A DNA stretch of 22,667 nucleotides from CAJBLF01 sp964545415 (GTDB taxonomy: Bacteria; Patescibacteriota; Gracilibacteria; Absconditabacterales; Absconditicoccaceae), in assembly GCA_964545415.1 (NCBI GenBank), contig CAZJFP010000018.1, forward strand, positions 1-22,667, in the 5' to 3' direction. The stretch's first letter is position 1. Each line of letters begins with the position of its first letter. The position numbers and the translations under genes are program-made. The notes under the pieces are model-generated. The model made no database searches, was not told the DNA's origin, and saw nothing but the letters and a program-made list of their open reading frames with translations. Positions 1-9,501 of this stretch are shown in pieces.

Positions 1-54
1 ACGATTGAGGTTCGTATGCCGTAAGGCGTGTGGGTTCGAGTCCCATCCTGAGCA
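1..54 (+). tRNA. tRNA-Leu (GAG), 3' part, cut by window start
   Basis: The window opens inside a class II tRNA. The anticodon arm ACGA-TTGAGGT-TCGT gives anticodon GAG (leucine). It is followed by a long variable arm (TGCC/GGCG around GTAA at 17-28), a T arm (30-46) with loop TTCGAGT, and the 3' acceptor strand CCTGAGC with discriminator A at 54. A long variable arm plus A73 fits leucine. CCA is not encoded. The D arm and 5' acceptor strand lie upstream of the window. Confidence 0.9.
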
Positions 55-89
55 AATTGTAGATATCCAGGATTCATCTCCTGTTTTTT

Positions 90-219
90 TTATTTCTAAA
101 TTTTAATTTCTTGTTTCTGAATTCTGAATTCTAAATTCTGCATTCTTATTTCTTATTTTCTAAATTCTAACGTCTTGTTTCTGAATTCTGAATTCTGAAT
201 TCTAAATTCTGCATTCTTA
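90..219. repeat. Degenerate heptamer tract ATTCTNN downstream of grpE
   Basis: This AT-rich tract is built mainly from ATTCTGA, ATTCTAA and ATTCTGC units with small interruptions. It abuts the grpE stop codon and ends in GCATTCTTA, the same kind of edge as the larger array at 8062-8350. It lies between the tRNA-Leu and grpE 3' ends and holds no gene. Confidence 0.8.
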
Positions 220-807
220 TTATTTTCCCACTATCACTTTCGACGGTCTGATGACTCTCTTATCGCCATTTTTTTCATAGATAAATCCTCTCTCAAATTC
301 CTTGATGATCTTTCATTTCAATGCTTCATCCTCTACCGGCTCTAGACTGACCGGCTCATGCAAAAATGAATCCGGTACAAGTCATATCGCATCAATAGTC
401 TTGATATGCAGACCTTCCAATGTTCTCAAAAACTTATCATAAATCATCTGAACACCCTTTGTAAGCGGATCTTCCATATGTTCGTCGGTAATATTCTCCA
501 AGGATTTTCTGAGATCCTCGAGGAACGGCAGAAATTTCTTGACGACCGCGATGAGCGAATCTGTTTCCATATTCTTGCTGGATTCCTGCATCTGTCTCTG
601 ATATCTGTCAAAGTCCATCTTGAGATTGACATATTCATACTGTGATCTTTTGGCAATCTCCTCAATCTCTTTTTTTTCTTGTTCGAGCTGAATGATTTTG
701 GATTGCAGCTCCACGACCAATCAATCGTCCGTTACTTGCTTCTGATCTTGCTGCTGCTGAGCCTGTTCAAGCTTTTCTTGGAGATCATCTTTCTTCTTAT
801 GATTCAT
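220..807 (-). CDS. grpE: Nucleotide exchange factor GrpE
   Basis: GrpE is the cytosolic ADP-release factor for the DnaK chaperone. The 195-residue frame starts with a charged, Gln-rich stretch (residues 1-30). A long coiled coil follows, including YEYVNLKMDFDRYQRQM, then the helical FLPFLEDLRKSLEN region and GVQMIYDKFLRTLEGL. It ends in the beta-domain signature RGFIYEKNGDKRVIRPSKV, typical of the GrpE C-terminus. Three in-frame TGA codons are read as Gly; read as stops they would delete the beta domain. I chose the ATG at 805-807 because it supplies the usual hydrophilic N-terminus. No Shine-Dalgarno motif is visible. DnaK and DnaJ are not in the window. The stop codon abuts a heptamer repeat tract. 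Confidence 0.93.
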
Positions 808-878
808 AACAAATCAATTAATAATTAAAAATTGAGAATGAATAATGTCGGTTGTATGTTATTATTATACACTACTAC

Positions 879-1727
879 TTATTTACGATAGTTCATTGCA
901 ACAATTCATTCATCATTCATTTTTCATCATTCATTATTCACTGTTTTGAAGTAATACTCAGCGAAGGTCTGATTATTCTCTGCAAGTATGGTAGCCAATT
1001 TTTTTCCCACATATCTTCGATGCCGTCATTCTACCATCTTACCGTCGATTTCTACGCCTTTTTGGTACGTATTGTGAAATCAAAATGTATGGGCGTTATT
1101 TTTGAGTCGATCATAATATTTGTTGGGGTAGGCTACATCGAGAGAATATCCTCTTCCTCATCTCGCAATCACTTTGAGATCTACGGCAAGTCATGCCTGA
1201 TGTTCACTCGTTCATAGCTTCGCACACCTCAGCAAAGTGCATCACTGTTTGATGAGATATCATTGCAATCCACTGCTCCTGTACGCACTCGCTACCCACA
1301 ATTTGTCTCCGCTGAATGCATTCCGGAAGTGTCGAGCCATATCAGCGAATTGGATACCAGCCTCCTCTCTAAGCTTGAATGCCTTAGCATTGTTGGCAGT
1401 GAAGTTGGAGTTGATAGGAAGCAAATCTGTCGGAGTATAGGTCGAATCATCAAAAGGATGATCATCGTGAAGAAATTTCTGGAAAGAATCATCGCTATCA
1501 AAATCAAATTCCAGAGCGGATTCATGGACCAATCCAAAACTCGGAACAATCTCATGATCTAGGACCGGTTGGATATCAGACGTATTCGTCACTGCAACGA
1601 TACGAATAGGTTTTGCAGGATTGGCTTCTGCATGCACATAGTTCTCAGCCAAAGCCAAAAACAGCATTGCAAATGCAAAAGTGAAAAACGAGGTCAAAAG
1701 TACTATTCTCGTACGAGATCCTATCAT
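879..1727 (-). CDS. VanY-type D-alanyl-D-alanine carboxypeptidase, exported
   Basis: Peptidase family M15B zinc enzymes trim the terminal D-Ala from peptidoglycan stem peptides outside the membrane. The 282-residue protein begins with a signal or anchor segment (basic MIGSRTR, then about 20 hydrophobic residues ending near HAEA). The catalytic domain shows SAYRSSGLQG, the zinc-ligand motif SEHQAGLAVDL and the late E-x-x-H in EGRHRRYVG (often ExWH in the family). Several in-frame TGA codons are read as Gly, one in the segment just before SEHQ. The last residues (NNEGGKMNDEG) are encoded by an ATGAATG heptamer tract, so the tail looks repeat-derived. A promoter at 1759-1786 probably drives it; the gene stands between grpE and tmk. 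Confidence 0.88.
904..941 (-). repeat. ATGAATG heptamer tract inside the vanY-like 3' end
   Basis: On the minus strand this stretch reads as several ATGAATG/ATGAAAA heptamers in a row. It lies within the last codons of the carboxypeptidase gene and encodes its low-complexity tail. Confidence 0.6.
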
Positions 1728-1758
1728 AATTTACTATACGATAAAAATAACCGACTTA

Positions 1759-1786
1759 GGTATAACAAATTCAGTCCAATTTTCAA
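1759..1786 (-). promoter_or_regulatory. Candidate sigma-70-type promoter for the vanY-like gene
   Basis: The minus strand has TTGAAA (1781-1786), a 16-bp spacer and TATACC (1759-1764), about 30 nt before the start codon. This is pattern recognition only. Confidence 0.5.
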
Positions 1787-1844
1787 ATTTAATTGAGACA
1801 CAATAAAAAAATGAGATATCGATTTTTTTTATGATGTCGAAATT

Positions 1845-1864
1845 ATCCCGCAGTGCTGCGGGAT
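1845..1864. other. GC-rich hairpin beside the tmk terminator
   Basis: A perfect 8-bp stem ATCCCGCA/TGCGGGAT encloses GTGC. It stands just beyond the tmk terminator. On the minus strand no T-run follows it; on the plus strand A's follow. It may be a secondary terminator or an RNA-stabilising hairpin. Confidence 0.6.
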
Positions 1865-1865
1865 T

Positions 1866-1891
1866 AAAAAAACTCCCGGAATACCCGGGAG
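1866..1891 (-). terminator. Intrinsic terminator of tmk
   Basis: On the minus strand the hairpin CTCCCGG/CCGGGAG (1873-1891) is followed at once by seven T's (1866-1872), about 20 nt after the tmk stop codon. Confidence 0.88.
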
Positions 1892-1911
1892 CGAATGTTT
1901 CAAAATTTCAC

Positions 1912-2583
1912 TTAAATAATCTTCTTGACCAAAGCATAGAGCTCTTCATTGATGTTCTCTATAGTCCTCAATTGATTATCTGGTGCACACTGAATAATAG
2001 GCCAATCGTATTTCTTTGCGACATACAAATACGCGCTTGCAGCATCCGTAAGATGATTGAGATCAGCTTCGTGAATATCCCTTTTTTCACCACCAACATA
2101 CTCTCTATGTCCTTTTTTATCGACCAACTGCTGTCCGATTTCTACAGGCATATACAAAAGAATAGTTGCATCAGGTCTTGGAATCTGAAAAATATTATAT
2201 TCCAGATCTTCAAGCCATACGAGGAATTTATCCACTTCAGAAATCTCTTTAATCTTGCCTGCCTGATGTCCCATATTAGCAGAGACATACCTATTGCAGA
2301 TAACGATTTTTCCTTCTTCAATCCACTTCCTAATTTCAAAGGATGCGGCATACCTATCGCAAGCATAAAAAATCGAAGCTCTATACGGACCCACTTCCTG
2401 AGCAGTACCAAAAATGCCAGTAAGATAATCGTCTACAAGAGTAGCACTTCTGTTTCCATGTCTAGGGAAATCAGCAAGAACAACAGCATATCCTTCAGCT
2501 TCAAGTCTTTCGACAAGGCGTTCAGCTTGCGTACCTTTGCCGCTACCATCGGTACCATCAATGACAATGAATTTTCCTTTCAT
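1912..2583 (-). CDS. tmk: Thymidylate kinase (dTMP kinase)
   Basis: The enzyme phosphorylates dTMP to dTDP in the cytosol. The 223-residue frame starts MKGKFIVIDGTDGSGKGTQ, with the P-loop GTDGSGKGTQ at residues 9-18. The DFPRHG segment corresponds to the DR/DFP substrate region, YACDRYA and CNRYVSANMGHQAGK match the dTMP-binding DRY and lid regions, and length is normal for the family. No in-frame TGA occurs although the protein has about 16 glycines, unlike its neighbours. Stop is TAA, followed by a strong terminator. A weak promoter candidate lies at 2632-2659. The start has no Shine-Dalgarno motif. Confidence 0.95.
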   Translation of the reverse strand: MKGKFIVIDGTDGSGKGTQAERLVERLEAEGYAVVLADFPRHGNRSATLVDDYLTGIFGTAQEVGPYRASIFYACDRYAASFEIRKWIEEGKIVICNRYVSANMGHQAGKIKEISEVDKFLVWLEDLEYNIFQIPRPDATILLYMPVEIGQQLVDKKGHREYVGGEKRDIHEADLNHLTDAASAYLYVAKKYDWPIIQCAPDNQLRTIENINEELYALVKKII

Positions 2584-2631
2584 ATGATTGTTTTTTTTGG
2601 GTAAATACTTCTGTTTCTGTTTGATGTCCAG

Positions 2632-2659
2632 GTAGTAGCGAAAAAAAACAAAAAGTCAA
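2632..2659 (-). promoter_or_regulatory. Candidate promoter for tmk
   Basis: The minus strand has TTGACT (2654-2659), a 16-bp T-rich spacer and TACTAC (2632-2637). The -35 is good and the -10 weak. Confidence 0.35.
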
Positions 2660-2712
2660 GGAAAGAAAAAAACTATTCTCTTACCCTGTCACGAAATATA
2701 TGAGACAGATGA

Positions 2713-5700
2713 TTAGAAGCCAAACGGCGGAATGTCGTCATATATATCAGGTTCTTCCTCTACAGGAGTTCCTTCTAATATATTTCTGACTTCGTTGGTT
2801 ACATCAGTATTTTTGATCTTAGCTCCTGTAGCTTTAGCTGAAGTAGCAGATGATTTCATAGCGGTTTTCTTTATCTCTTCAGGATCCTTTTTGAAACGAT
2901 TGGAGAATCAGATACATTTTTTCTCCACCTGATCAGCAAGCGTATACAAAGATGCGTTAAGATATTTTTTTGAATTTTTCAAGGTCCTATATTTATCGTT
3001 CATCATTTGTTTCCCTGTTTTATCCAGCGTCTGATTGTAGAAATATTTAGCTTCAGCATCCAACAACATAGCAGCAGTATTTCGAGGTTCCAAAAGAAGC
3101 AAGGGTTTATCGAGTTCACCGACATATTGAGGACCAAAAGCGGATGAGACGATGCTGGAATGCAATATCGTATCAAGATTATTTGCAAAGAATTTTTTCC
3201 ACGCTCTGAGAGCGCCCAGCAATTCATCAGGGACATTGGTGTCATGATTACACAAGACATTCAATATCTCACCAACGACACTATATTCCAAGATATCATC
3301 AGCATCGCTTCATGGATGGGTTTTGCACCGTTTCAATCTCTGAATCAATTTGGTTTTGCCATCACCGGCAAATCATCTATCTCCAAACCGATTAAAAAAC
3401 TTTTCTAGGAAAAATTGCACATTGGCAGGAGATTCTTTCGTTGAAGGGATAGCATCTTTCATATTATTGGAAAACGCTTTCATATTTTGGATTTCATCCC
3501 CATTACTTCCATTGAATCATTCTTTTTTCAATGACGTCATCTTTTCTACGACACTCTGACTTTTGGTGAGTATAGATCAAGTAAGAGAAGAGGTATTAGC
3601 TGCAACATCTCTATCATAGTCTTCATCCTTTTCATTGGATTTGTCGAGGAATTCCTTTATCAGCAGCTTATCAGAAAGGGATAGTTTAGGATCTGATTGC
3701 AGATCAACCAATGTTTTTCCTTCATGATTTTTGCCAGTCAAGGAAAGGAATTTACTCAATGCAGACATGATAGTCTGTGAAGAGCCGCCGATGGTTATGT
3801 CTTGACTGATCCAAGATTTTTTTTTGTCATCAGTCGCAAATTTAGTCAAAAATCATGATGCTCAAATATTTGTCCTATAGGAAAAGTTGGAAGATGAATA
3901 TCAGGTGAATGACGTAAAACTACCGCCGCTAAAAAGATCAAGGAGTCTCTGGATCTTGGTCTGATGTTTGATATCCTTTGCAAATATTCATGGAACAAAA
4001 CCTCTAGCTCTACAGATTTTTTGGATAAAGCTTTGTGTCGATGAAAATGTCATATTGAGAAATACTCCGGAAAGCAATCCTGCCAAGACAGCCATATCAA
4101 ACACCTGCCATTGCGTATCGTTGATGGCTTTGGTAGCCATGACTTTGAGATACGGCAATGCTTGCTGCGGTCTATCTGCCAATTGCCTGAAATATTCGAC
4201 TCTAGCAAATTCAAAGTTAGCATCCTTATTCTTGGTGAATCATTCTTCTACTCCATCTTGCTTATAAAATCATGTGTATGCTCATTCCAATTCATCACAG
4301 AACTTCTTGGAATATTTATCCTGAAAATAATATTTCACAGGATCACCCATTCACATATGTCTGCCATCCATCACGTGGACAATATATCTCATTTCAAGCT
4401 CTACCAATTCGTTTTTTATCTGATCAGCCCAAGGACCTCCATATACATGAGCGTTTTCCTCAAGATCCCTGATTCTTTTTTCTCTCATAGCAAGATATCT
4501 TTGCTGATGATCTTTTCCCAACAATTTTCCTACTCGACGACCATCATTGGTAAACGCAGGATGCTTACCATATGGTCCTTTTGCCTTCTTGATATTGACC
4601 AAAAGCAATGCAGCTATCTTATAATGAGGAACCACCTCTATCTCGCCATCAAGCATAGGTTTGATAAAGGTAAAATAGATCTTGGTATAATCAAAATCTT
4701 CATAATATTTTACCCGTTTCTCGATTTTTTTCCAAACTCTATTGTCTCTCTCCTGGAGATAATCCATACCCATTTGTTCAAAAGAAGATGATATCCTAGC
4801 AAATGGAGAAAAAAATCATCATATATTATTCCACAATTGTCATTTGCTGGTAAGCAGATCTGTAAGGTCTTCAGACCTTTCTTCATCAAACTTCTTTATG
4901 CCATCCTTTAGCTTGCTGACACTGTTTTTGAAAAAACTAAATATGTTGTTTATACTGAATCCACGGACTGTGGTGGGAGTCTCTTCATCTTGAGCTTGTT
5001 TGGATTCATAAATGTTTTTTATCTGATCTTCGCATTTTGGCTGGAGTTTCTTCTCTTTGACGAAAAGCATGAATGTCGTATAATCCATAGTACGGGAAGG
5101 AAAATTTTTGGCGATATTGTAATCATTCTTGTCGCCGGAAATCGTTATAGTACCGTCAGCATTGCAATGTATCTTATACAAGACGAGTGATCAGGATTCT
5201 TGATCGACGTTTTCACCGATAGCTTTAGGTTGATAGATACCAAAATGAGTGATATGTTTTCAGGAATGCTCTCCAAGATTATAGGTAAATTTTGATCAAT
5301 CGAATTTCAAAGATCAAAAAGATTTATCAAGTCAGGATATTCATGAGTTGGTCAGGATATCAAGCTGATGATCAAAAGACGATCACGAAGCAGAAGGAAG
5401 TTTATACGGTTTTCCAAAGTGCTTTTCCAATCACTCCAACGAATAGCTACGAATAGGCAATTCTTTGGTGACGCCCTCATGTTTCCCTAGAGAAAGTTCG
5501 CTTCCATAGAATTTTATAGTGAATGTTCATTTTTTTTCATCAATACGGGATATTTCAATCTGGAGCCGTGACTTTCCATATTCCGTAGGAGGCACAGAAC
5601 TATCTCCAGAGAGAATAAACAGTTTAGAACCTTCTACGAATCAACAGTTTTCTTTGTATTTCTCTTCAGGAAATCAATATCCTGAAAGATTTTTTCGCGT

Positions 5701-7923
5701 ATCATTGAATTTTTGCCTTTCGGTTTGTTCAACAGTCTGTTCTTGAGGCATTTCTTGAGAAGTCTCTTGTGTTTGCTGTTCTTCGTCCTCATTTTTTTGT
5801 CTATAAACATCAAGCTCTCCCATCTTTTCAGCGAATGCTTTTTCTTGTTCAGGTGAGATACTATCGCTCATGACCTGTTGTCCCAACACGTATCCAAAAA
5901 GCAAAGCTCAGAATGCTTCACCATTAAGATTGATGGTCTTATCCAATATTTCCATATCACATACAGCTTGATCTTCATTTTTTATGACTACCGGCAATCA
6001 TTTTTTATCGTTGTCTCCAGGTCGTCTGACCATTGTTCTTTCATCATTCGGAGAAGTTATAGGATCAGAATACAGATAGAGCGCTTTTCATGTAAGATCC
6101 TCTGTATTGTATTCATCGATAGGACAATACGGAGAAAGATACCCTTCAACCGTTTTGCCGTCTTTGGTGATTTTGACCTTATAGGCATCATTGATACGGA
6201 ACTTGCCGTTCCTGGCTGAAAAATCGGTATACAAAGAATCAAAAATCACGCTTTCCTCAAAAAAAGGAGCATTGCTTTCAGTGATCTGCGTCAAAAAATT
6301 GAGAGGAAGATGCTTGAGATCATCAGCATCTAGATCATTGATAGCAGGAAGATCTTTGCGAGTGCTCGCCATAAATTCCTTTTTGAGAAAATGCAAAGGG
6401 ACAGGACCATACCTTGTAGGTATCGTAATATCCATATTGTCCATATCAAAAAGTTTTTGGACAAAATCAGATAAAGATTTTTTATCGACATCCAAAAGAT
6501 CAGGTATCTTGTTCTGGATAGTATCCTGTAGTTTGTGTTTCACAAGAGTATCTATCAGCAATTGTTGTTGATCTTTTGATAACAGAGAAAAGTTGAATTT
6601 GCTCTGGATCAACGAACGGAACACCTCTCACAATGATGGCTCTTTACGCTCCAAAAATGCTATATATGCTTGCCATTTACGTTCTTCTTGTTTGGTTTCA
6701 AGGTCACGAATCTGTTGTCTGATTTTGATTTTCTCATTTTCCGTTGTTAGTGCATCATATTGTTTATCAAGCTCTATAATCTTAAATCCAATAGCTTCGA
6801 GATCAGCTTCCAAAGTAGGATCGACAATAGAGATGTTGTTTATATTAAAAGGATATAGAGCAAATATCTCATCTACGTACGGAGGAAATTTTTTGAAAGT
6901 ATCACTCATAGCATCGATATAATGATCGATAGTGGATTTTGTTTTTTGTACTTCATCAAACAATTGATAAGTAGCCAACTTATTGAAAATACGCCTAAAA
7001 TATTGTTCCCATTCTGAGAATCATTTGGTATCATCGAATGTCCTGGATGATACAAGCAATTGTTTTTTTATGTCGCCGTTGGTTACAGTAACGCTATCGA
7101 GTTTTTTTGCGAGCGATTGATCTATCTGAGATGCGTGTGTTTCCAAGAAAAAAAGCCACTGATTTTTGAAATCCAGAAGATTTTGATATGGAGAAAAAAC
7201 ATCTATAGGAAGAGAAAACTCTTTATCAAAAGCAGTTTTGAGCGATCATTTGAGCTCTTTTCTTAATTTGGTGATAGCAACAGTGATCATGACTCTTTCT
7301 GTAGGATTGTAGTCTGGCGTCAAAATACGTTCAGACATATCCAGCATTGTAGAGCTGAGAGAGATATTGTTTTTTTGCAGAAATTCATTCCACAATATCG
7401 GCAAACTATCAACAGTTCTCAATCTTCCATCAGGGGAAAGTGTGCAAGAAGTATGGTCAAATGAAGCAAAATCAGCAAAATCCTTGAATGTGTTTGCAGG
7501 AATATTGTTTTGTTTATCTTTACAGAAATCCTTGAGGGATGAGAGGCTTTCTTCCATTACCTGTGTTTCAGTATATTTGTCGCTAAATTCATTATGGAAT
7601 TTTGTAGTCTCAGAAGTGAGTCTTTTTACCGTGAATCACCTCTTTTCTAAAATATGAAAATAGACAGGCAGATCTTCCTTATCAATCTTGTGAAGAACAT
7701 TGGGATGCTCATGTTTGAAGTACTCCCAAAACTGGTCAAGATATTCCTTGTCGCCATAGAGTTCGGCTCTTTTGTCAGCAGAGATATCATTAAACTCATC
7801 AAAAGCGCCTTTGAGATTTTTGATAAACGCATCAGTGAGATCTAGCTTTTTAGAGGTAGTTTCCGATATCTTCTTCTGGTCTTGTTCGATATGTTTTGTA
7901 GATTTCTTTTTTGATCCTGCCAT
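2713..7923 (-). CDS. Giant protein of unknown function, 1736 aa, with 34 in-frame UGA(Gly) codons
   Basis: One frame runs from ATG at 7923 to TAA at 2713. I checked every gap between TGA codons and found no TAA or TAG in frame. I do not recognise a family. The N-terminus is Lys-rich (MAGSKKKSTKH), followed by about 600 mostly helical, charged residues. A Glu/Gln-rich linker (near DEEQQTQETSQEMPQEQ) precedes a Gly- and beta-rich central part (about 5200-5670) where UGA codons cluster. Next is a basic helical section with PHYKIAALLLVNIKKAKGPY and YIVHVMDGRHMG. Two moderately hydrophobic stretches (FGALLFGYVLGQQ and FDMAVLAGLLSGVFLNM) might be membrane-associated, but there is no signal peptide. 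The C-terminus is acidic and ends YDDIPPFGF, like an SSB tip. It has its own promoter candidate at 7956-7983 and no operon partner. Confidence is for the gene model, not a function. Confidence 0.88.
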
Positions 7924-7955
7924 AGTGCCAAAAAATCAACGAAATAAACGACATA

Positions 7956-7983
7956 AGTATAATGATTTCGCCAAAAAAAGCAA
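7956..7983 (-). promoter_or_regulatory. Candidate promoter for the giant gene
   Basis: The minus strand has TTGCTT (7978-7983), a 16-bp spacer and TATACT (7956-7961), about 32 nt before the start codon, leaving a short leader with no Shine-Dalgarno motif. Confidence 0.55.
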
Positions 7984-7994
7984 AATAAGCGACA

Positions 7995-8028
7995 AAAAAA
8001 ACACCGCATATTTCATCAGTGTTTTTTT
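7995..8028. terminator. A-rich/T-rich terminator-like hairpin
   Basis: The stem AAAAAAACAC/GTGTTTTTTT encloses a 14-nt loop and looks alike on both strands. It could end minus-strand transcripts that have passed the repeat array, insulating the giant gene's promoter. Confidence 0.55.
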
Positions 8029-8061
8029 ACCTCAAAGGTAAGATATACTTTGTGTTATGTA

Positions 8062-8350
8062 ATTTCTACATTCTGCATTCTATATTCTATATTCTGCATT
8101 CTATATTCTGCATTCTGAATTCTATATTCTGCATTCTATATTCTGCATTCTGAATTCTANNNNNNNNNNNNNNNNNNNNNNNNNNNNNNNNNNNNNNNNN
8201 NNNNNNNNNNNNNNNNNNNNNNNNNNNNNNNNNNNNNNNNNNNNNNNNNNNNNNNNNNNATTCTGCATTCTGAATTCTATATTCTGCATTCTATATTCTG
8301 CATTCTGAATTCTATATTCTGCATTCTGAATTCTGAATTCTGCATTCTTC
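8062..8350. repeat. Heptanucleotide array ATTCTGC/ATTCTAT/ATTCTGA, interrupted by an assembly gap
   Basis: Both sides of the N run are a near-perfect tandem of 7-bp units ATTCTNN with three main variants, in changing order. The right end touches the stop codon of the GerMN-like gene. Units follow each other directly without spacers, so this is not a CRISPR. The true length is unknown because the assembly breaks within it. No gene is visible. Confidence 0.95.
8160..8259. other. Assembly gap of 100 N
   Basis: Exactly 100 N's inside the heptamer array, which suggests a conventional scaffold gap of unknown real size. Confidence 0.98.
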
Positions 8351-9010
8351 TTATGGTTGGAATAACGTCTCAGGAGTAAAAACCACTTTCTTCACTCCAG
8401 GAAATTGGCGTGCAGTCTTCTCAATACCATTCCGCAAGATCAACATACGGGCGGATCATCCATCAGTGAATCCTGGCACTTCAGAAAATTCGAGCGTCAA
8501 GGTTCCATCACTAGAAAGATTTGCAGAAAGGAGCTTAAAATCCTTGTTAGGAAACTCCGTAATAAATCCTTGTTGTTTCTCCACAGCAGTCAGATTGCCT
8601 TTGAGTAATTCATTGATGGTATCTATCAGAAGATCTTTGCTAGCAGGAAAGATACGATAGACAGGCAAGATGGAATTGACGTTGACCTGTTGTTCCGGAG
8701 AAAGCTTTTGATCTTCTGTCTGATTGAAATAATAGAGAGCAACCTTACTAGAAGACGATGTCTGAAATACGGAAACATCCTGTTTAGAAGGCTCAGTCTG
8801 AAGTGTCTGAGTAATGACATCAAGCTGAGACTGAATCATATCCAACTGATCGGTCAGACCAGTATTGATGCTTTCGGTTACACATACCGGACATTTACCA
8901 AATCGAGAACCTATCTCTCTGCCAAGCTGATGATTGAACAATCTCAGATAGGATCGAAACAGGAAAATGATAAGAAACCGGACAATTGTGGTCCAAAAAA
9001 TCTTTTTCAT
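8351..9010 (-). CDS. Membrane-anchored GerMN-like domain protein
   Basis: The 219-residue protein has an N-terminal hydrophobic anchor (MKKIFWTTIVRFLIIFLF). A coiled-coil-like segment (DQLDMIQSQLDVITQTLQ) follows, then an extracytoplasmic domain. That domain resembles the GerMN fold found in germination and lipoprotein-like proteins: VALYYFNQTED, LLIDTINELLKG, LSSDGTLTLEFSE, and a late helix-strand with FPGVKKVVF. The known role of GerMN domains outside spores is unclear. An upstream ATG at 9040 is possible. I prefer 9010 because the adjacent gene starts with the same MKKIFWTTI, encoded by 20 identical bases. One TGA is read as Gly in the C-terminal domain. The stop touches the heptamer array. 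Confidence 0.75.
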
Positions 9011-9070
9011 ATGAATGAAGATAAGAGATAAATGATTCATGACGCAAGAACTATTTTGTTACTAAGCATC

Positions 9071-9091
9071 TTGAATCTTGGATCTTGAATC
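9071..9091. repeat. Three TTGAATC-type heptamers
   Basis: TTGAATC, TTGGATC and TTGAATC stand in tandem in the gap just after the stop codon of the Thr-rich protein gene. This is another instance of 7-bp repeats at a gene 3' end. Confidence 0.6.
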
Positions 9092-9107
9092 TAACATCTA
9101 ATCAATA

Positions 9108-9437
9108 TTATTCAGCAGTAGTGGTTGTTGTAGTGGTAGTAGGAGTTGTCGTAGTAGGTTTTTGTTCAACGACAGGAGTAGCTGTTGTAGAAGTTCCTGC
9201 TAAACCATTAAGGGTATCTTGCATATCGCTAAGCATTGTTTGGATTGCGTTGATTCCGCTCATGACATCACCAGTAGTATCTTCACCAGTAGAAAGAGTA
9301 TCCTGACTAGCTACGCTCGTAGCGCCAAGTCGAGATGCAAATCCGTTTGCCATATTAGCATCGAAGCTTTTCATGTAGAAAGTGAAGCCCAAAACGATGA
9401 CAAGCCAAAAAATAGTAGTCCAAAAAATCTTTTTCAT
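9108..9437 (-). CDS. Small membrane-anchored protein with Thr-rich tail
   Basis: This 109-residue protein shares its start MKKIFWTTI with the GerMN-like protein next door. It has one N-terminal membrane helix (about residues 5-22), a segment ending ASRLG that matches SRFG in the neighbour, a short amphipathic stretch (AIQTMLSDMQDTLNGLAG) and a low-complexity Pro/Thr tail with eight Thr in a row before AE. Most of the chain is probably outside the membrane. No UGA codons. A weak promoter candidate lies at 9473-9500. The gene sits just after the pseudouridine synthase and may be read with the GerMN-like gene. Function unknown. Confidence 0.75.
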   Translation of the reverse strand: MKKIFWTTIFWLVIVLGFTFYMKSFDANMANGFASRLGATSVASQDTLSTGEDTTGDVMSGINAIQTMLSDMQDTLNGLAGTSTTATPVVEQKPTTTTPTTTTTTTTAE

Positions 9438-9472
9438 ATTAATGAAACATAAAAAATAAAATACGTGAGTAA

Positions 9473-9500
9473 AATGTAGTCTTTTCAGCGACAAAATCAA
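9473..9500 (-). promoter_or_regulatory. Candidate promoter for the Thr-rich membrane protein
   Basis: The minus strand has TTGATT (9495-9500), a 16-bp spacer and TACATT (9473-9478), overlapping the end of the upstream gene region. Confidence 0.35.
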
Positions 9501-9501
9501 A

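Noticed and set aside
1831..2604. Plus-strand ORF of 257 residues opposite tmk
   Set aside because: It is antisense to a fully conserved thymidylate kinase and has no recognisable protein features.
2713..7923. Read as ten or more separate small genes or a decayed pseudogene
   Set aside because: All fragments share one frame, the gaps contain only TGA and no TAA or TAG, and the same TGA pattern occurs in clearly intact conserved genes.
8062..8350. CRISPR array
   Set aside because: Units are 7 bp and directly adjacent, with no unique spacers and no cas genes nearby.
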